Below, piece after piece: positions 33,510-45,414 of a DNA stretch of 64,000 nucleotides (positions are counted from its first letter, which is position 1; each line of letters opens with the position of its first letter). The notes beneath the pieces were generated by a model that saw only the letters and a list, made by a program, of their open reading frames with translations, did no database searches and was not told the origin of the DNA. This stretch comes from Papaver somniferum (Eukaryota > Streptophyta > Magnoliopsida > Ranunculales > Papaveraceae): the NCBI RefSeq assembly GCF_003573695.1, contig NC_039358.1, positions 189,944,418 through 190,008,417 on the forward strand, given 5' to 3'. The translations under genes and the position numbers were made by a program.

Positions 33510-35303
33510 ATGTCGAACTGGTATGATAGAAGCCAATACAATGAGTATCAACCTGAATTTGAATATGGACGTCATCAGTTTTATGACCATGGTGGGAATA
33601 GTAGTTGGGAACGCCAACCTTTTCAAGGTTATGGTTCATACCATGGTGAGCCCAATTACTATCCACACGCGAATTGGTCTTACGAGCAAGAAAATCAGGA
33701 ACACTGTAGTACTGGTTACTCTTTTTTGGAAACTAATCTTAATTATAATATTTCTGAACCTGTTCCATCTCTAGAAGAGACCCAACAACGGATTGAAAGG
33801 ACGTATAAATGTTTAGTTGCAATGAATAGTTCAAAACAAGAGTGTACACGATATTCTAAGATGATAAACGAGAGTGGTGAACGTATAAGTGTTATGCTCC
33901 GTGAAATTCAGGCACGTCTAGAGGCAGAAAATGAACAGTTGGCTAATGCTGCTCGAAATAATCTAAATTTCCAAAATAGGGTTTCTAATTCTACCCTTGA
34001 TATCAATAGTGAATATTTGCCTAATTTAGAGGACGAGGCTAGAATAAAAGACACTACTTATTTTGATAAGGTTCGATCATTTTCATGTTATTATAGTGAT
34101 GATTATGATGAGGATAGTATTGATGAAGAACATGAAATATGTAGGCATAGTGATCAGGAATTTGTTACTCCGATTGAGCTTTATAATGTTAGTGTTGTTT
34201 CTAATACAAATCCAAATAATTATGCACCTATTCAAAAGGATGTGGATTTGACTAGAGATACCACCGTTTTAGACGATGTAGTTCATGATCCTTTAGCCTG
34301 CAATATGTTGGATAATCCATTATTTGATGTGCCTATCAGTGAATCGGAGGAGGTAACTATGATTAAAACCTTAGTTTATGATCCTTTCTCTGATAATCCT
34401 TTATATGATTGTGATGATGGTTTAGAGGAAAGAGTTTACTCTGAGAATACTGTTTTAGAATCTAGCGATTTAGAAACACTAGTCTTAGAAGATGATAAAC
34501 TCGTAGAAATGAGTGAGGATGAACCCAACTTAGAAGAATCTATTGACCATTTCCAGGAATCTGATGACCTAGAAATTAGGGAAGTTGTGACTAGTCTTTC
34601 TAGAGACATAGAAAACTCTAAGTTTGGGGGTGATTATCATTCTCTGTGTGCTTTAACTCTTAGAAAGTACCCTCCTGTAGGACTTGACATTTGTGCCTCA
34701 ACCATCTTACAAGATTATCTTCATTCACGTTTTCCCGAACCTATTGATGTCCAGAAAGAAGCTCAGTTGTTAGAAACCCATCCTCTGGTTGATGTGGTTA
34801 ACCCAGGCTATGATACCAAGATTGACTTTGTTTTCCCACCAAAAACTTTTCAACCAATTGTGGGAACTTTTGATTTTAAGATGTGTCAGTTATTAAGTTT
34901 TGAGACTCAACCTAATCACTTTAGGATATTAGGGTCGACACATTTTCTTAAGGAAGACCACCTCTTTCATTGTGGTCAGCTGTGTGAGTCAAATCTGACT
35001 GACTTAGAGGATCCCCATTTATTCAGGTTGTTGTTATGTGCTTATAATTTCTTAGTTGAGTTTTTCCAGACTCTAATACCTGAACCGGATCTTAGCTTTG
35101 AGGAAATCCAACCGATGAAAACCTGTTATCTAGACCCAGTTATAGAACCTGAACCTGAGCCACAACTAGATGTAGTTGTCTTAAACAAGGGTATGTTCGG
35201 CATCTTTTTGGTCTGTTGCAGTTTCCTCTCCTTGTGGGTAATACTTTTTGATCCAGATGACCCACAGTTATTCCGACAACTTCTATATGATTCTACGTGG
35301 TGA
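33510..35303 (+). CDS. E2 protein: acidic, C-terminal membrane segment
   Basis: 597 residues from the first ATG (MSNWYDRSQYNEYQPEF); the frame is open a little upstream but without ATG. The first 90 residues are rich in Y, Q and N. A helical segment follows (SLEETQQRIERTY...LREIQARLEAENEQL), then a long acidic part with DD-x-LEE, ENT-xx-ES-x-DLET. Near the end are DLEDPHLFRLLLCAYNFLVEFF, a likely membrane span (GIFLVCCSFLSLWVILF) and DPDDPQLFRQLL. The E3 protein shares the acidic motif and the DPQLFR ending. No protease, RT or integrase motif. It could be a gag or env-like derivative; I do not recognise a family. Confidence 0.7.
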   Translation: MSNWYDRSQYNEYQPEFEYGRHQFYDHGGNSSWERQPFQGYGSYHGEPNYYPHANWSYEQENQEHCSTGYSFLETNLNYNISEPVPSLEETQQRIERTYKCLVAMNSSKQECTRYSKMINESGERISVMLREIQARLEAENEQLANAARNNLNFQNRVSNSTLDINSEYLPNLEDEARIKDTTYFDKVRSFSCYYSDDYDEDSIDEEHEICRHSDQEFVTPIELYNVSVVSNTNPNNYAPIQKDVDLTRDTTVLDDVVHDPLACNMLDNPLFDVPISESEEVTMIKTLVYDPFSDNPLYDCDDGLEERVYSENTVLESSDLETLVLEDDKLVEMSEDEPNLEESIDHFQESDDLEIREVVTSLSRDIENSKFGGDYHSLCALTLRKYPPVGLDICASTILQDYLHSRFPEPIDVQKEAQLLETHPLVDVVNPGYDTKIDFVFPPKTFQPIVGTFDFKMCQLLSFETQPNHFRILGSTHFLKEDHLFHCGQLCESNLTDLEDPHLFRLLLCAYNFLVEFFQTLIPEPDLSFEEIQPMKTCYLDPVIEPEPEPQLDVVVLNKGMFGIFLVCCSFLSLWVILFDPDDPQLFRQLLYDSTW

Positions 35304-36626
35304 CTAATCCCTGCTTAGTCTGGCTGAAGACTTTAAACTTAGCACTTCTTGGGAGGTAACCCAATCTCATGCAACACGGTAATATCCTTCCTTGACTCTT
35401 TTGCTTCAAATAGTAACCGTTTTTCCTTGTTCATGCTTTTAATTTCATCTTTAGAACATTGAGGACAATGTTAGATTTAAGTTTGGGGGTATGGGAGAAA
35501 CTTTTTAGTTGCAATTAGTAAACTCCAGAGCCTAGAAATTTATGCCTATTAAGGTTTGCACTAACCAATCTAAGTGGATGGGAACATCTTGGTTATAGGA
35601 GTTGAGGAACCAATCTGATTAGATGGAAACATCGAAAGAGTCTATTCATAAAAGCACAGAGCTCAGGTGTTAGAAATAACATGATAGTTGCACCATATCT
35701 CGTTGAGTCCTTTTCATTTCTTTTTTTTATTTTTTGATTTTAAACTATGTTTCTCTAAGTGATTAGGTGGGGCACACGATTCAAGTTGTTACCACTGCTA
35801 GGGTGAATTAGAGTGACTGAGTTACTAAAAAAAAAATACCGGACCAGTTAGACCAATCGGAATAAGTATTAACACTTGGATAGCAATATGTGTGTGTTTT
35901 CCCTGTTTCCGTCGCCTAAGCAAGCGTGGAATGCAGGACCCGTGGGAACTATCGTGTAATCTGCTGACAAGAAGCATGCGCTTGGATCAAAAAGATCTAT
36001 TCATGTCGTTAAGTTAAAAAAAAATGGTTATTGTTATGTGTAGTCAACTGTTGGTTCCCTTGTATTTTCCAGTTTGTTGATCTAGATTTAAGTTATTGAC
36101 CACTGGTTCCTTTGTATATGCCAGTCGTGTTGATATTAGTCAGACCGGTATCTCAGTCCATTAGGATAGGTTCATTCTGGTAGTGGCCTTCAGACAGATA
36201 TGTGAAACATCGATCATTTGGTTAACATCAAAACCATCTACATTTTTCTATTTACATCTCCTTTTTCTATCCATATGATTAGTTTGACTCTGAATATGAT
36301 GTCCATAGTGCAACTATCTGAGTAGAGCTCTGTCACTTTATATGAATTTTAGTATGCTTGAGTGCAAACTCGTGTACAGCAATTGGAATTTCGCATCAGG
36401 GTTCTTCCTCCCATAAGCAATAAGTATGCCAACCAATGAGGTTCTTTAGTGCCTTCCAAGGTTCAGCGTAGATAGCTAGGGTTTGGAGTAAAGGTTTTGT
36501 GGGTACACCTCTGGTAAACCCTCCGGAGACAACATTCCGCCACTAGGGCCACCTAGGGGTTCAAATGATTTTCCTTTCTAGAATAAATTTGCTCGAGGAC
36601 TAGCAAATAATAAGTTTGGGGGTATT
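35304..36626 (+). other. E2 3' noncoding region with duplicated polypurine cassette
   Basis: GACTTTAAACTTAGC...GGTAACCCA at 35322-35374 follows the stop codon. TTGAGGACAATGT with AAGTTTGGGGGTATGGG is at 35459-35495. TTTGCTCGAGGACTAGCAAA at 36588-36607 and AAGTTTGGGGGTATT precede the LTR. The same order and words occur in both Athila copies and in E3. No gene between. Confidence 0.75.
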
Positions 36627-38153
36627 TGATAGACGCATTTATGTGTCTATTTTGTTCTCAATGTTCTGTATTGTTAGACTCGATTAAGTACTTATTGTGT
36701 TATTTTGTGTTCTTGTAGGAAATTTTAGAGAAATAAGCCCTTGCGGCGAAATGGGCTCAAAAAGCAGTGTTTTACACCCCGGAGAAATGTACCGTAGGCA
36801 CACCAGAAATGCACCGGAAGCGTCCCAGAAATGTCCCGGAGGAACCCAAAAAAATTATTATTTCCACCCCAATTGATATTCGCACCCCAGCACTCTGGAT
36901 AAGGGGCACCTTCTTCAACAATTTGAATTTGTGTTTTTGGCGGGAAATGAAGTTTTCAACTGGCAGAATTTTGATTGTCAAAATGAATGGGTTAGAGTGC
37001 GATTCAATCGCTGAAAATTGGCAGAAAGATGTGATTTGGCATAAGGAACAAAGTTTGAGTGGTGGTTTCGATCAAATTTGGCTGGAATACGTGTTTTGAT
37101 TCTCGAGTTCAAAACAGGGCAAGCATGCACTGGAGGATGATAATCACGCGTCATGGAGAGTTATGGACGTGTTCTGATGATGTGGAATGGCTCGAGCATC
37201 ACTTTTGGCCGTGAAGAGTCGATTTGGAGCGTGGAGGGAGGAAGTTTACGCAAGAAATTCCAAGTTTGGTAAGAAAATATTCGGAAAATATTGTTATTCA
37301 CTGCCCGCATAATGAAGAATTATATTGGAGTTATTGGCGAGATTTGGAGCTGTTGTTGGGTATAAATAGGCTCTTTGGGTCTACTAGAGAGGGTGTCGAG
37401 AGTTTTGGGAGCTAGGGAGAGCTAGAGAAGCAGAAATCGAGAGTTTTCAGAACTCTGCTGCTGCTGCTGCTGATGATGAAGAACATGAAGAACACGAAGA
37501 ACGGACCTGCCAGAGCAGTCGTTCTTCAACTATAACAGCGACAGCGGAACGTGGGTCGTAGTTTTCCAACGACTACAACACTTAAGAGATATCGTTCTTT
37601 GTAACGGGTTATGCAACGATTATAAACGTTGCAAACACCTGATTTTCACCATTTTCTCTCCGTTTCATCATTGTGAACCATTTTTGAGCCATAATAAATT
37701 ATTTTGAGAGCATTTATACTATGGTGAGCTAATTCCATCGTAACCAAGGCAATGTAGGAAGCTATTCACGCAACATAAATGGGTAACTATTTCATTTAAT
37801 TATATAATTCACCTAATTATTTGTTTGAATGATTGTCTTAATTATTTGTTATTCAGTTTGATAGGTTATGCTTGATTTAATCTCTTGATAATCTATGCTT
37901 AAGGTTTACAAATAATGTTTGAGAATATGTATGATTGATAGTGAATTAAAGATAAAAGAGGACTTAAGAGTTGAATAGAGTTTTGAAATATTTATCATTC
38001 AATTTTGCATAATAGTGGAATCTAGTCTCTTGGTTACCTCTCGCACCCATTGTTAATAATTTTGTACATAATTTTATTAAATCTTTAAATTTAATCTTCA
38101 CAAATCCGAGAGTTTGAACCTCATTACTACAACCCACGAAAAATTATTAATCA
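36627..38153 (+). repeat. E2 3' LTR
   Basis: TGATAGACGC...ATTAATCA, 1527 bp. By eye it has about 8 substitutions and one 3-bp indel against the 5' LTR over the first 770 bp. From about 37402 onward only patchy similarity remains. Confidence 0.93.
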
Positions 38154-38698
38154 GTATGCGTACGAGACTCAAGGGTTTTGGTATTTAAATGGTTTCTTAT
38201 GGAAGGTAACTTTTAGGGTTTCTAAAAATTGATTCGTGGCAGTAACACGGGTACTCGTACGAACACAATCTTGACCCAACAACAAAGGTATGCAATCTGT
38301 CGTATTTTTACGACAAGACAGAATTTCTGCTATGTGAGAAATATCACAAGAATTTTGGCTCAATAAATTTTATATCTCCATAGAGAAATAATTTAGAGCA
38401 CAAGAGTAGCAGGCAACATAATTGCAAAGAAAAACTTCTTTGAAAATGAGAAGACAAAACGAAGAACCTCTTTAGACACAGCAAATACTTAAGCAAAGTT
38501 GTCTATAGACAATAGTTTAGCTATAGACGATAAGAAAATAGCTCAACTAAACAAAAAACAATTTTGACAGAAGTATACCTGATTATTAATACAACTTACC
38601 CAACAGGATTTTTATGAGTAAGTTCTCAACCCTTGTGATTAATTAGCACAAGAATGAGTTCTCAGCTCATTAAATGAACGAAGTTCATGGTTGAGTTT

Positions 38699-41618
38699 TG
38701 ATCGTTGTCGTATGCGTCAAAAATAATTCACTTTCTCACTCAACTAAATTTAAATGAAGTATGTGGTAAGAAAGAGTTTGTTCCCACAGAGAGACTTTTG
38801 TTGTTATAAAATTTCAGTTTCTTAGTAACCAATGGGGGGTTTTTGTTTTTATCTAAGCAATAAAATAAATTGAAAGCAATAAAATAACTTGAATAATCAA
38901 TAAGGAGAAGATATTGGTCACGGGATAGTATCATTCACAAACATGTATTTTCATCAATGACTAGAATTGATATTTTAATCTCTTATTTATTAAAAGTCCT
39001 GAGATATCTTGATCGCAAGAGTATCCCGTTTATTTCCCGATTTTATCACAAACAACATTAAAAGATGTTATTGTGAAATCTACCTAGAAAACAACCTAAA
39101 GTGTAAAAGCACAATTAAGTTTAACTCCCTAAGAGCAATAAGTTCTATGAAATAAGACTAATCAATGCAAACAAACATGTAAAAGCACTAATTCGTTTTA
39201 ACAAAGGTTATGATTCATATGTGACTAGTAGGATATATCACTACAAGCACTACTCACATTTATGCTACTTGTAATCAGGAATTTATCACTTTTTCGTATA
39301 ATAAAACCTAATCTAGTAATAGATATGAAGACCAATCTAATTGATTCCAGACTCAATCAAACTAGCACCCAAATCATGCAACAATATTAACAATGAATCA
39401 TAAACAATAAAGTTGAGACAAAACTAATCCATTGATTTAAATATCATGCTTGAGAAATCAACTTTTATCCCATAACCAATAATAGTATTTAGCTACTCAT
39501 AGCTTTTGAGTTCATCATAATCATAATCATAAAAAAAATAAAATGAAAAATATGCGGAAAAAAAACCCTAGTAGAATCGCCGCTCTCCTCCAAACTCCAA
39601 GTAGAAAATACGTGATCTCTAACGTTGTAGAAAACTTTCCCTTTTGTAGCTTTTCTCCAACTTTCCAAAACTAGGTCTTCAAAGCCCAAAGCCCAATACA
39701 AAGATGTCCACCAAGCCCATATGTGAAAACATCCATGTAGAAAATATGTCCCAAAAGAGGTCGCCGGGAAACTGGTAAGATGGCCGGAAGTTGACCGGAG
39801 GAGCGGCCGGAAAACATCTCAGGTGACCGGCAAAGTCCACCCGATCACCGGTCAAACGGGTCAAATCGGTCAGGTCAACCGATTCAATTGACTAACTCAG
39901 TTAGATCATGAGTCAGAACCGAGTCAGCTATTCAGGTGAGCTAACTGGGCTGAGTTGGTTGAGTTGCCATGGCATAAGCCATTTGCACTGTCCTGAGTTA
40001 TGCTGCACAATGATTGTGCTTCGTAGCTCCATCCAGCCATGATGGCCCTGCATCTTTAGTGTCACTTGCACTACTACTGCCAACGCCAGAGTCAGCTTCG
40101 CCTCCAATTCATCATCGCAATCCATGTATATCAGTTCCTCTCAGTACCAACACCAATTTTAGCTCAACACATCACAGTACCCACTTCTTTGCCATCATAA
40201 GCCAGCTTCTACACCATTGCAGCTACCAATTTCAGTTCCCTGCACTTTATTATGTTGCTTCCTCCATTCAGTTAAGCTCAACTCAAACCACAACAATCTC
40301 TGTAACATCTTCATTGTCTCAGCATCATTACAGCTGCCACTGCACCTGCATTCTCAGTTCAACTCAACTGCAGCTTCAAAAGACAACATAGCTTCTTCAT
40401 CCCTGCATCTCATATATTCATTCAGATCTACAGCTCAAACATCATTTCCCAGCTGCAGCTTCCAATATTTAAGCTTCTGCCAAACCAATTCTAGCAGCAT
40501 CAAAACTCCAAGCTTCAGTTCAATTCTCCAGTAGCTACTGCATTTACCACCTGCAGCTTCTCATACGTATTGAACTTCATTGTCCTACCGAGCCATCACA
40601 TTAACATCTCACCCATTGCATCCCCACCAATCTTTCCTGCTTTGAGTCTTCAGCTACACTTATCTTGACTGCAATCACTCAAGCCATAACCCTGCATCTT
40701 GAACACTCGAGCAACTCAGCACAAACCATGAGCACCAGCAATAGCTCCACAACTGATTTTCACCAACTGCATGTTCATCTGAATTGTGAACCTGCCCAGT
40801 AGCACACAACCATTCACATATGCTTCTCTAGCAACTGCAACACCAAGTTACCATCATTCAAATTCAGCACATTCACATCAAACCCATTCACTACAACAGC
40901 AAGCACAACTCAACCCAAATCCATCTGACTTCATAACTCATCAGACTCTAGCTAACTCCATCCTTGCGCAGCAGCACCTAACTAGTGAACCAGTACTTTC
41001 ATCCATTGTTGTTCTTCTCCGCTCAGCAGCACCATGAATTTGATTGCAACTGCTTCACTTGCGCCTGTAATTTCTACCACCAGTACCTACTCCACCTGCA
41101 ATCTCAGCTGCCAACAACCACTGCAAACACCAGTTCATAACTGTGACATCCATCAACTCTGAAATCCACCACTTGCAGCTGAGCTTAAACAATTCATTGT
41201 ACCCTTAACCTGTATCTTCAATTCTCAAGAAACCCTAACCAGATTCAGTTCCCCTTTCTTCCATCTCAGCAGAATCAATACCTGTAATTGAATCAAAACC
41301 ATGGTCAATTTTCATCTAGTCACAGTTGCACAAGCCCTAACTCCATTTCAGTAACCAGATTCATTGTGACAACATCAACAACAAATTCATCCATAGAATC
41401 TCCACAGATTTGTAACTCATGCATTCTTCAGCCAAATCTTCTTCACTGCCATCAGTACATCTCTCAAATCTTCTGTGTAACAATCATCAACCAGCCCCCA
41501 AACTGCAATCCTAGTTTCTCTCTGAACTCCCAGATGCTTCCAATTCTTCTTTACCAACAACTCAAAACTCGAATCTCTGACTTCTTTGTCAACCTTCATC
41601 AACAGTCATGAATTCCTC
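38699..41618 (-). repeat. Athila-type LTR (copy 2), distal part
   Basis: The part of the LTR beyond the E3 insertion. Read on the minus strand: a region rich in GCAGTTG/CTGCAG words (41600-40000), GC-rich words with CCGGTCACC (39900-39750), then an A/T-rich U5-like part containing TCTCTGTGGGAAC near 38790. No gene; the many short ORFs are low-complexity. With 48360-49055 the LTR would be about 3.6 kb, unusually long, so part of this may be other repeat DNA. Confidence 0.5.
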
Positions 41619-44027
41619 TGATAAGCACGTAAATACTATATTTTATACCCCATATTTATATTAGTTAGGACTCGATATTTTGACTAATGCCATTATTTTT
41701 AGTGTTTTTATATAAAGTGCAAGCAGAAGCAGATTCGATCACCGGAAGAATAAACAACTAAAAATGGCATTTGTGACGAAATCACCCATATTGCTCCCTG
41801 CATTAGAAGAAATCAGCTTAGTTAATGAACTTTTGGGTTGCCAAGTCAACAACTTGAATTGCAGCACCAACTAATCCTTTCAAGGCCAGAAGATGGTAGA
41901 AGAAGCATTGGTGGGTTTTCACTCAAGCAAGCACGTCAATCCACTAGAGACGTGTAGTAGGTGCATGTGAGATAAAGGGTCAGGTGGTTAGCAATGGGCT
42001 AACTCCCATGTTGGCAGGCATACAAGACTACTGGTGGGACTAGCACTTAGTGAAGTACTCAGCCACGTGTCTTTATTGATGACACCCATTGCCAAAAGCA
42101 TATTCTGTTATATATATATATATGAGAGAAATTCTCATTTTCCATCGAACATAAGTAAAGATGGTGGTTGCCGATTCGTCTTTTATCTGTCTGCAAATGG
42201 AATCTGCAGCACTTGGCCGAGCCGTAACAACCGGTGAAGATGGTTAGGTGATCGGAAATGAAGTTGGCACTATGGCCGGAGGAGAAGGTGCTGATTGTTT
42301 CGATGGTTGAATAAACGGAGCAAATAAACGGAGGTGCTGTATTGGAAATGGTGTCAGATATGAATGGTAGAATTCAGAGTGGCATGGAGCTGGCGATGGT
42401 GGCCGTCTGGCAGCAACGAGACAAACAGCAAGGCTACAAGCTAATGGTTGTGAGATGCCTAAGAAGTGGAGAAAGTATGTTGTGACGGGCTGGTGCGTTG
42501 TGATGGCTGAAATGAATAAAGGCAGTGGTGGTGTTTCGAGAAGAACGGAGCCGTGCTTAGAAGGTCAGCGAGATGGTATATACACGATAGTGAGCGGACA
42601 TGGCTGAATGGAAGTTGGTCGAGCTGTTGCGATCAGTTTCCCAAGGTGCTTGGACGGAAAGGGAATTGGTGATGATGTATGTTAAGAAATGGAAATGGGA
42701 CTTTGGCTTATATAGATTGCAGTCGATACACGAGAGTTGCTTTCTGGATATACAAGAAATGGAAGTTTTGGCTCGATTTGATTTGGGTTTGGCAGAGACG
42801 ACACATGGAGCTGTGGCCGGTGAATTATAACCGGAGTTGGGAGATGATTACTGTGGTGTACTGGAAAGAAAGCTGTTGGACTATGAGATGGTCAGAGAAT
42901 GGTAGTTGGGTTCGTATTGAAGTGCATCCAGTGGTGGTAAACAGCACAGGTGACGAGACTCTGTGTTTGGATTTGGCTATTGAAGTTAATAATGGACCGG
43001 GCTTTGGTGTTTGCTGGTGTCGGTCCAGAGGAGCATTCGAAAGCTATATTTCAACCTAGACAGACAGAAGAAAGAGGAGGTCGGTTTGGGAGTTGCGGTT
43101 ACAGAGCCGAAACCAGAGAAGAGAAAGAGAGGTCGTCGGCCAGAGAAGAAGAGCACTGTGACGGTGAGAGTTTTGAAGCAGACAAAACAAGGAGAGAAGA
43201 AGAGGATCGATTGCCAGTGACGACGCTGATACGGTTTAATTATCTTTCTCTTGTTATTATTTTTGATGGGTTTTGAGAAACCCACAGTTTTGTTTTGATA
43301 GACATTTGTGACTAGAGTTTATTGGATGACACCACATTGGGTATTAGGCTATTTTTATTTGAATTGATTGATCGAGCAAAAGACCATTATGAATTGAATA
43401 TGATTAATTCTTAATATTGTTTATCGATTTATCGAAATATGAGTTGTTACTTCACCGGTTTTGTAAAACCTTTGTGCATAATTGTTAGGATAACAAATAT
43501 ATTTGTCTCATTGTCTGCTATTTCATGCTTGGGTTAATTCCTTTGATGGGGTATGCTTAAAATAGCCGGGTATTATTTGAGAACCTAAAATTTAGTTTCG
43601 TATTATTTCTCGCTAACGCAATTTGATGGTGCATGCTTTGGTTTAGTCTTTTGATGTGCCATGTTTAGGGTGTTCCAGTGATATTTGCGACTCTAATAAT
43701 TATAATAGGTGATGTCGATAGAACAGACGATAAGCAATTATTCATGAGTTATATTTCATTTCAGTAATTGAGTAGAAATAGTGGTGGATACGATAAACCC
43801 TGGTTACTGATTCTCCCAGTGCACTTATTTTGTTTGTCTAGTTTAATTTTATTATTTCCTTTTCAATTCTAAAAACCCAAAAAAAATTATTGTTTCTGAT
43901 TAGAGATATTGATTATTGGTATTTCCATCAATCCATGTGGGTTCGACCCGTACTTGCCTCTGTCTACTAGTTAGACACCGTGCGATTGCTGTTATTATTA
44001 TAAATAGGCAACCCCGAAAGCCTATCA
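41619..44027 (+). repeat. E3 5' LTR
   Basis: 2409 bp. It matches the 3' LTR closely apart from a 25-bp segment near 41725 that is absent there, a (TA)n length difference and a divergent last 120 bp. Several ORFs of 70-126 codons (42600-43276) appear in both LTRs only because the LTRs are copies. Confidence 0.93.
42107..42123 (+). promoter_or_regulatory. E3 TATA-rich promoter candidate
   Basis: GTTATATATATATATATG upstream of GAGAGAAATTCTC, itself a short palindrome. Equivalent at 46441-46455 in the 3' LTR, where the TA run is shorter. Confidence 0.45.
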
Positions 44028-44033
44028 AATTTT

Positions 44034-44051
44034 TGGCGCCGCTGCCGGGGA
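44034..44051 (+). promoter_or_regulatory. E3 primer binding site
   Basis: TGGCGCCGCTGCCGGGGA, six bases after the LTR. It is the Athila-type site, complementary to tRNA-Asp. Confidence 0.85.
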
Positions 44052-44205
44052 GCGGTTGTGGAATATTGTGATTAGTACTTTTGATTTTGTAAATAGTTAG
44101 GTTTTTATTTTATTTTTGTATAGTATTTTAATTTTATTTTAGGATTTATTTTTCCTTTTGACTCTTTTTGTGTGTTAGAATTTTATTTCGGGTACCGTTT
44201 TGAGG

Positions 44206-45414
44206 ATGTTGAGTGCTTCTCAAGAGACGTCATCTAAGATGACACTTGGAGAATATATGCGTAGAAGTTCACATCCTCAGGAGACTTCATCTCAAATGAC
44301 ACTTGGGGAATACATGTATGGGTCACGGTATAAGGAAGTTCTTGCTTATAATCGTCTCAGGTATGGAACTTGGAATCCACGTAATTTCGCTATGAGTGGT
44401 TATTCATATGACTATCAACCCCAATACCAAGAGGGTGAAAAGGAACTTGATACTAGAAGTGATTTTAGGAATTATGATACCGACATAATATCTGAATCTA
44501 TCATATCTTACCCAACTCGTGATCATTTAGTTGATTATTTGTCTATTCAAAAGGACGAGAGTTGTGTTAGAGATGCCATTTATTCATATAATGATGATTT
44601 AGAAGAACATATTTATAAAGAAAATACTATTGTTGAGTCTGATGACTTAGAGACAGTAGACGTGCATAATGAGATATTTTATAATCATTCAAATAATGAG
44701 TTTCCTATAAGTCACTTAGTTGCAGATAGCGATGAGGTGATTATTCATGATATTGTTGCTCCATTGTGCTCTTGTTATTCTGATCCATCTAGTGATTTTT
44801 TGAATGCTGATGTGAATGTTGAACATATTGATATTGGTCATATAACTTGTGTCGAAGATTTTGAGCCTTTATCTGTTTGTTTAGCCCACTTTTCTAATTC
44901 TGATGACCCTATGATTATTGATATTATCAATGCATTGCGACCTCCAATAGATAATCAAGGTAACTCAACAAAGGAAGTTATTTCCGCGGACTTAGAACCG
45001 GATTTAGGAGTTGTATACTTTGATAAACTTGAACCATTAGATACAAGTTTAAACCATTGTGTTGAGTTTGATAATCCGGTACCTTTTTGCATTGTCAATA
45101 CATTGCTTCCTATGATTTCTAGTGAAGAAAATGTGTCGACCAGATGTATTTCAGCTGATTTAGAACCTGATATAGAGTGTGCTTCCCGAATAGAAAATAA
45201 GATGCATTCTATGTTTGTTTTCCAAGTGAGTGATTTATTTATCTCGACTAAGGACTGTTTTCTATTGGGAATGGATTTACACATCTTTTTGGAGGTTTAT
45301 AGTGTTTGCAGGTTCATATTCGCAGCTGACCTGATTCGTTGGATTGATCCCCAACTTTTCAGACTTTATATATATACTTTGCTGCTTACTTTGGTGCAAC
45401 CTCACCTTGTTTGA
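44206..45414 (+). CDS. E3 protein: acidic, repeat-bearing, hydrophobic C-terminus
   Basis: 402 residues from the first ATG. The N-terminus repeats QETSS-K/Q-MTLGEYM twice. Next come YDYQPQYQEG and an acidic middle with DDLEEHIYKENT and VESDDLETV, matching the E2 protein. A 56-codon unit is duplicated, each copy ending ISADLEPD (44980 and 45148). The end has DPQLFRLYIYTLLLTLVQPHLV, with hydrophobic stretches. E2 carries DPDDPQLFRQLL after its membrane segment. No enzyme motif. Uninterrupted. It may be a structural or env-like protein; I do not recognise a family. Confidence 0.7.
   Translation: MLSASQETSSKMTLGEYMRRSSHPQETSSQMTLGEYMYGSRYKEVLAYNRLRYGTWNPRNFAMSGYSYDYQPQYQEGEKELDTRSDFRNYDTDIISESIISYPTRDHLVDYLSIQKDESCVRDAIYSYNDDLEEHIYKENTIVESDDLETVDVHNEIFYNHSNNEFPISHLVADSDEVIIHDIVAPLCSCYSDPSSDFLNADVNVEHIDIGHITCVEDFEPLSVCLAHFSNSDDPMIIDIINALRPPIDNQGNSTKEVISADLEPDLGVVYFDKLEPLDTSLNHCVEFDNPVPFCIVNTLLPMISSEENVSTRCISADLEPDIECASRIENKMHSMFVFQVSDLFISTKDCFLLGMDLHIFLEVYSVCRFIFAADLIRWIDPQLFRLYIYTLLLTLVQPHLV

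Larger units (their letters stand above)
30916..38153 (+). mobile_element. E2: complete non-autonomous LTR element related to Athila
   Basis: LTRs at 30916-32454 and 36627-38153, PBS at 32458, one long ORF, internal and terminal PPT, and a perfect 5-bp target duplication GTATG (30911-30915 and 38154-38158). No gag-pol domains are present in the 4.17-kb interior. The PBS start and the shared 3' cassette link it to Athila elements. The two LTRs match closely over U3 only. Confidence 0.93.
20898..38698 (-). mobile_element. Ty1/copia element (SIRE/Maximus-like), 3' part, twice interrupted
   Basis: It comprises the 3' LTR (20898-23269) and internal segments 23270-24167, 29795-30915 and 38154-38698. 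These are separated by a gypsy element (24168-29794) and by E2 (30916-38153, GTATG at both edges). The pol genes are not in the window. The right limit is inferred: at 38699 the proposed end of an Athila-type LTR begins. Segment 38154-38698 carries no ORF. Confidence 0.6.

Noticed and set aside
40014..41611. Several ORFs rich in S, T, Q and H
   Set aside because: They are readings of low-complexity CAGCTTC/CAACTGC-rich LTR DNA on the antisense strand.
42600..43276. ORFs of 70-126 codons repeated at 46932-47608
   Set aside because: They occur twice only because they lie in the two E3 LTRs; frames overlap, have no domain and are not kept apart from the LTR.
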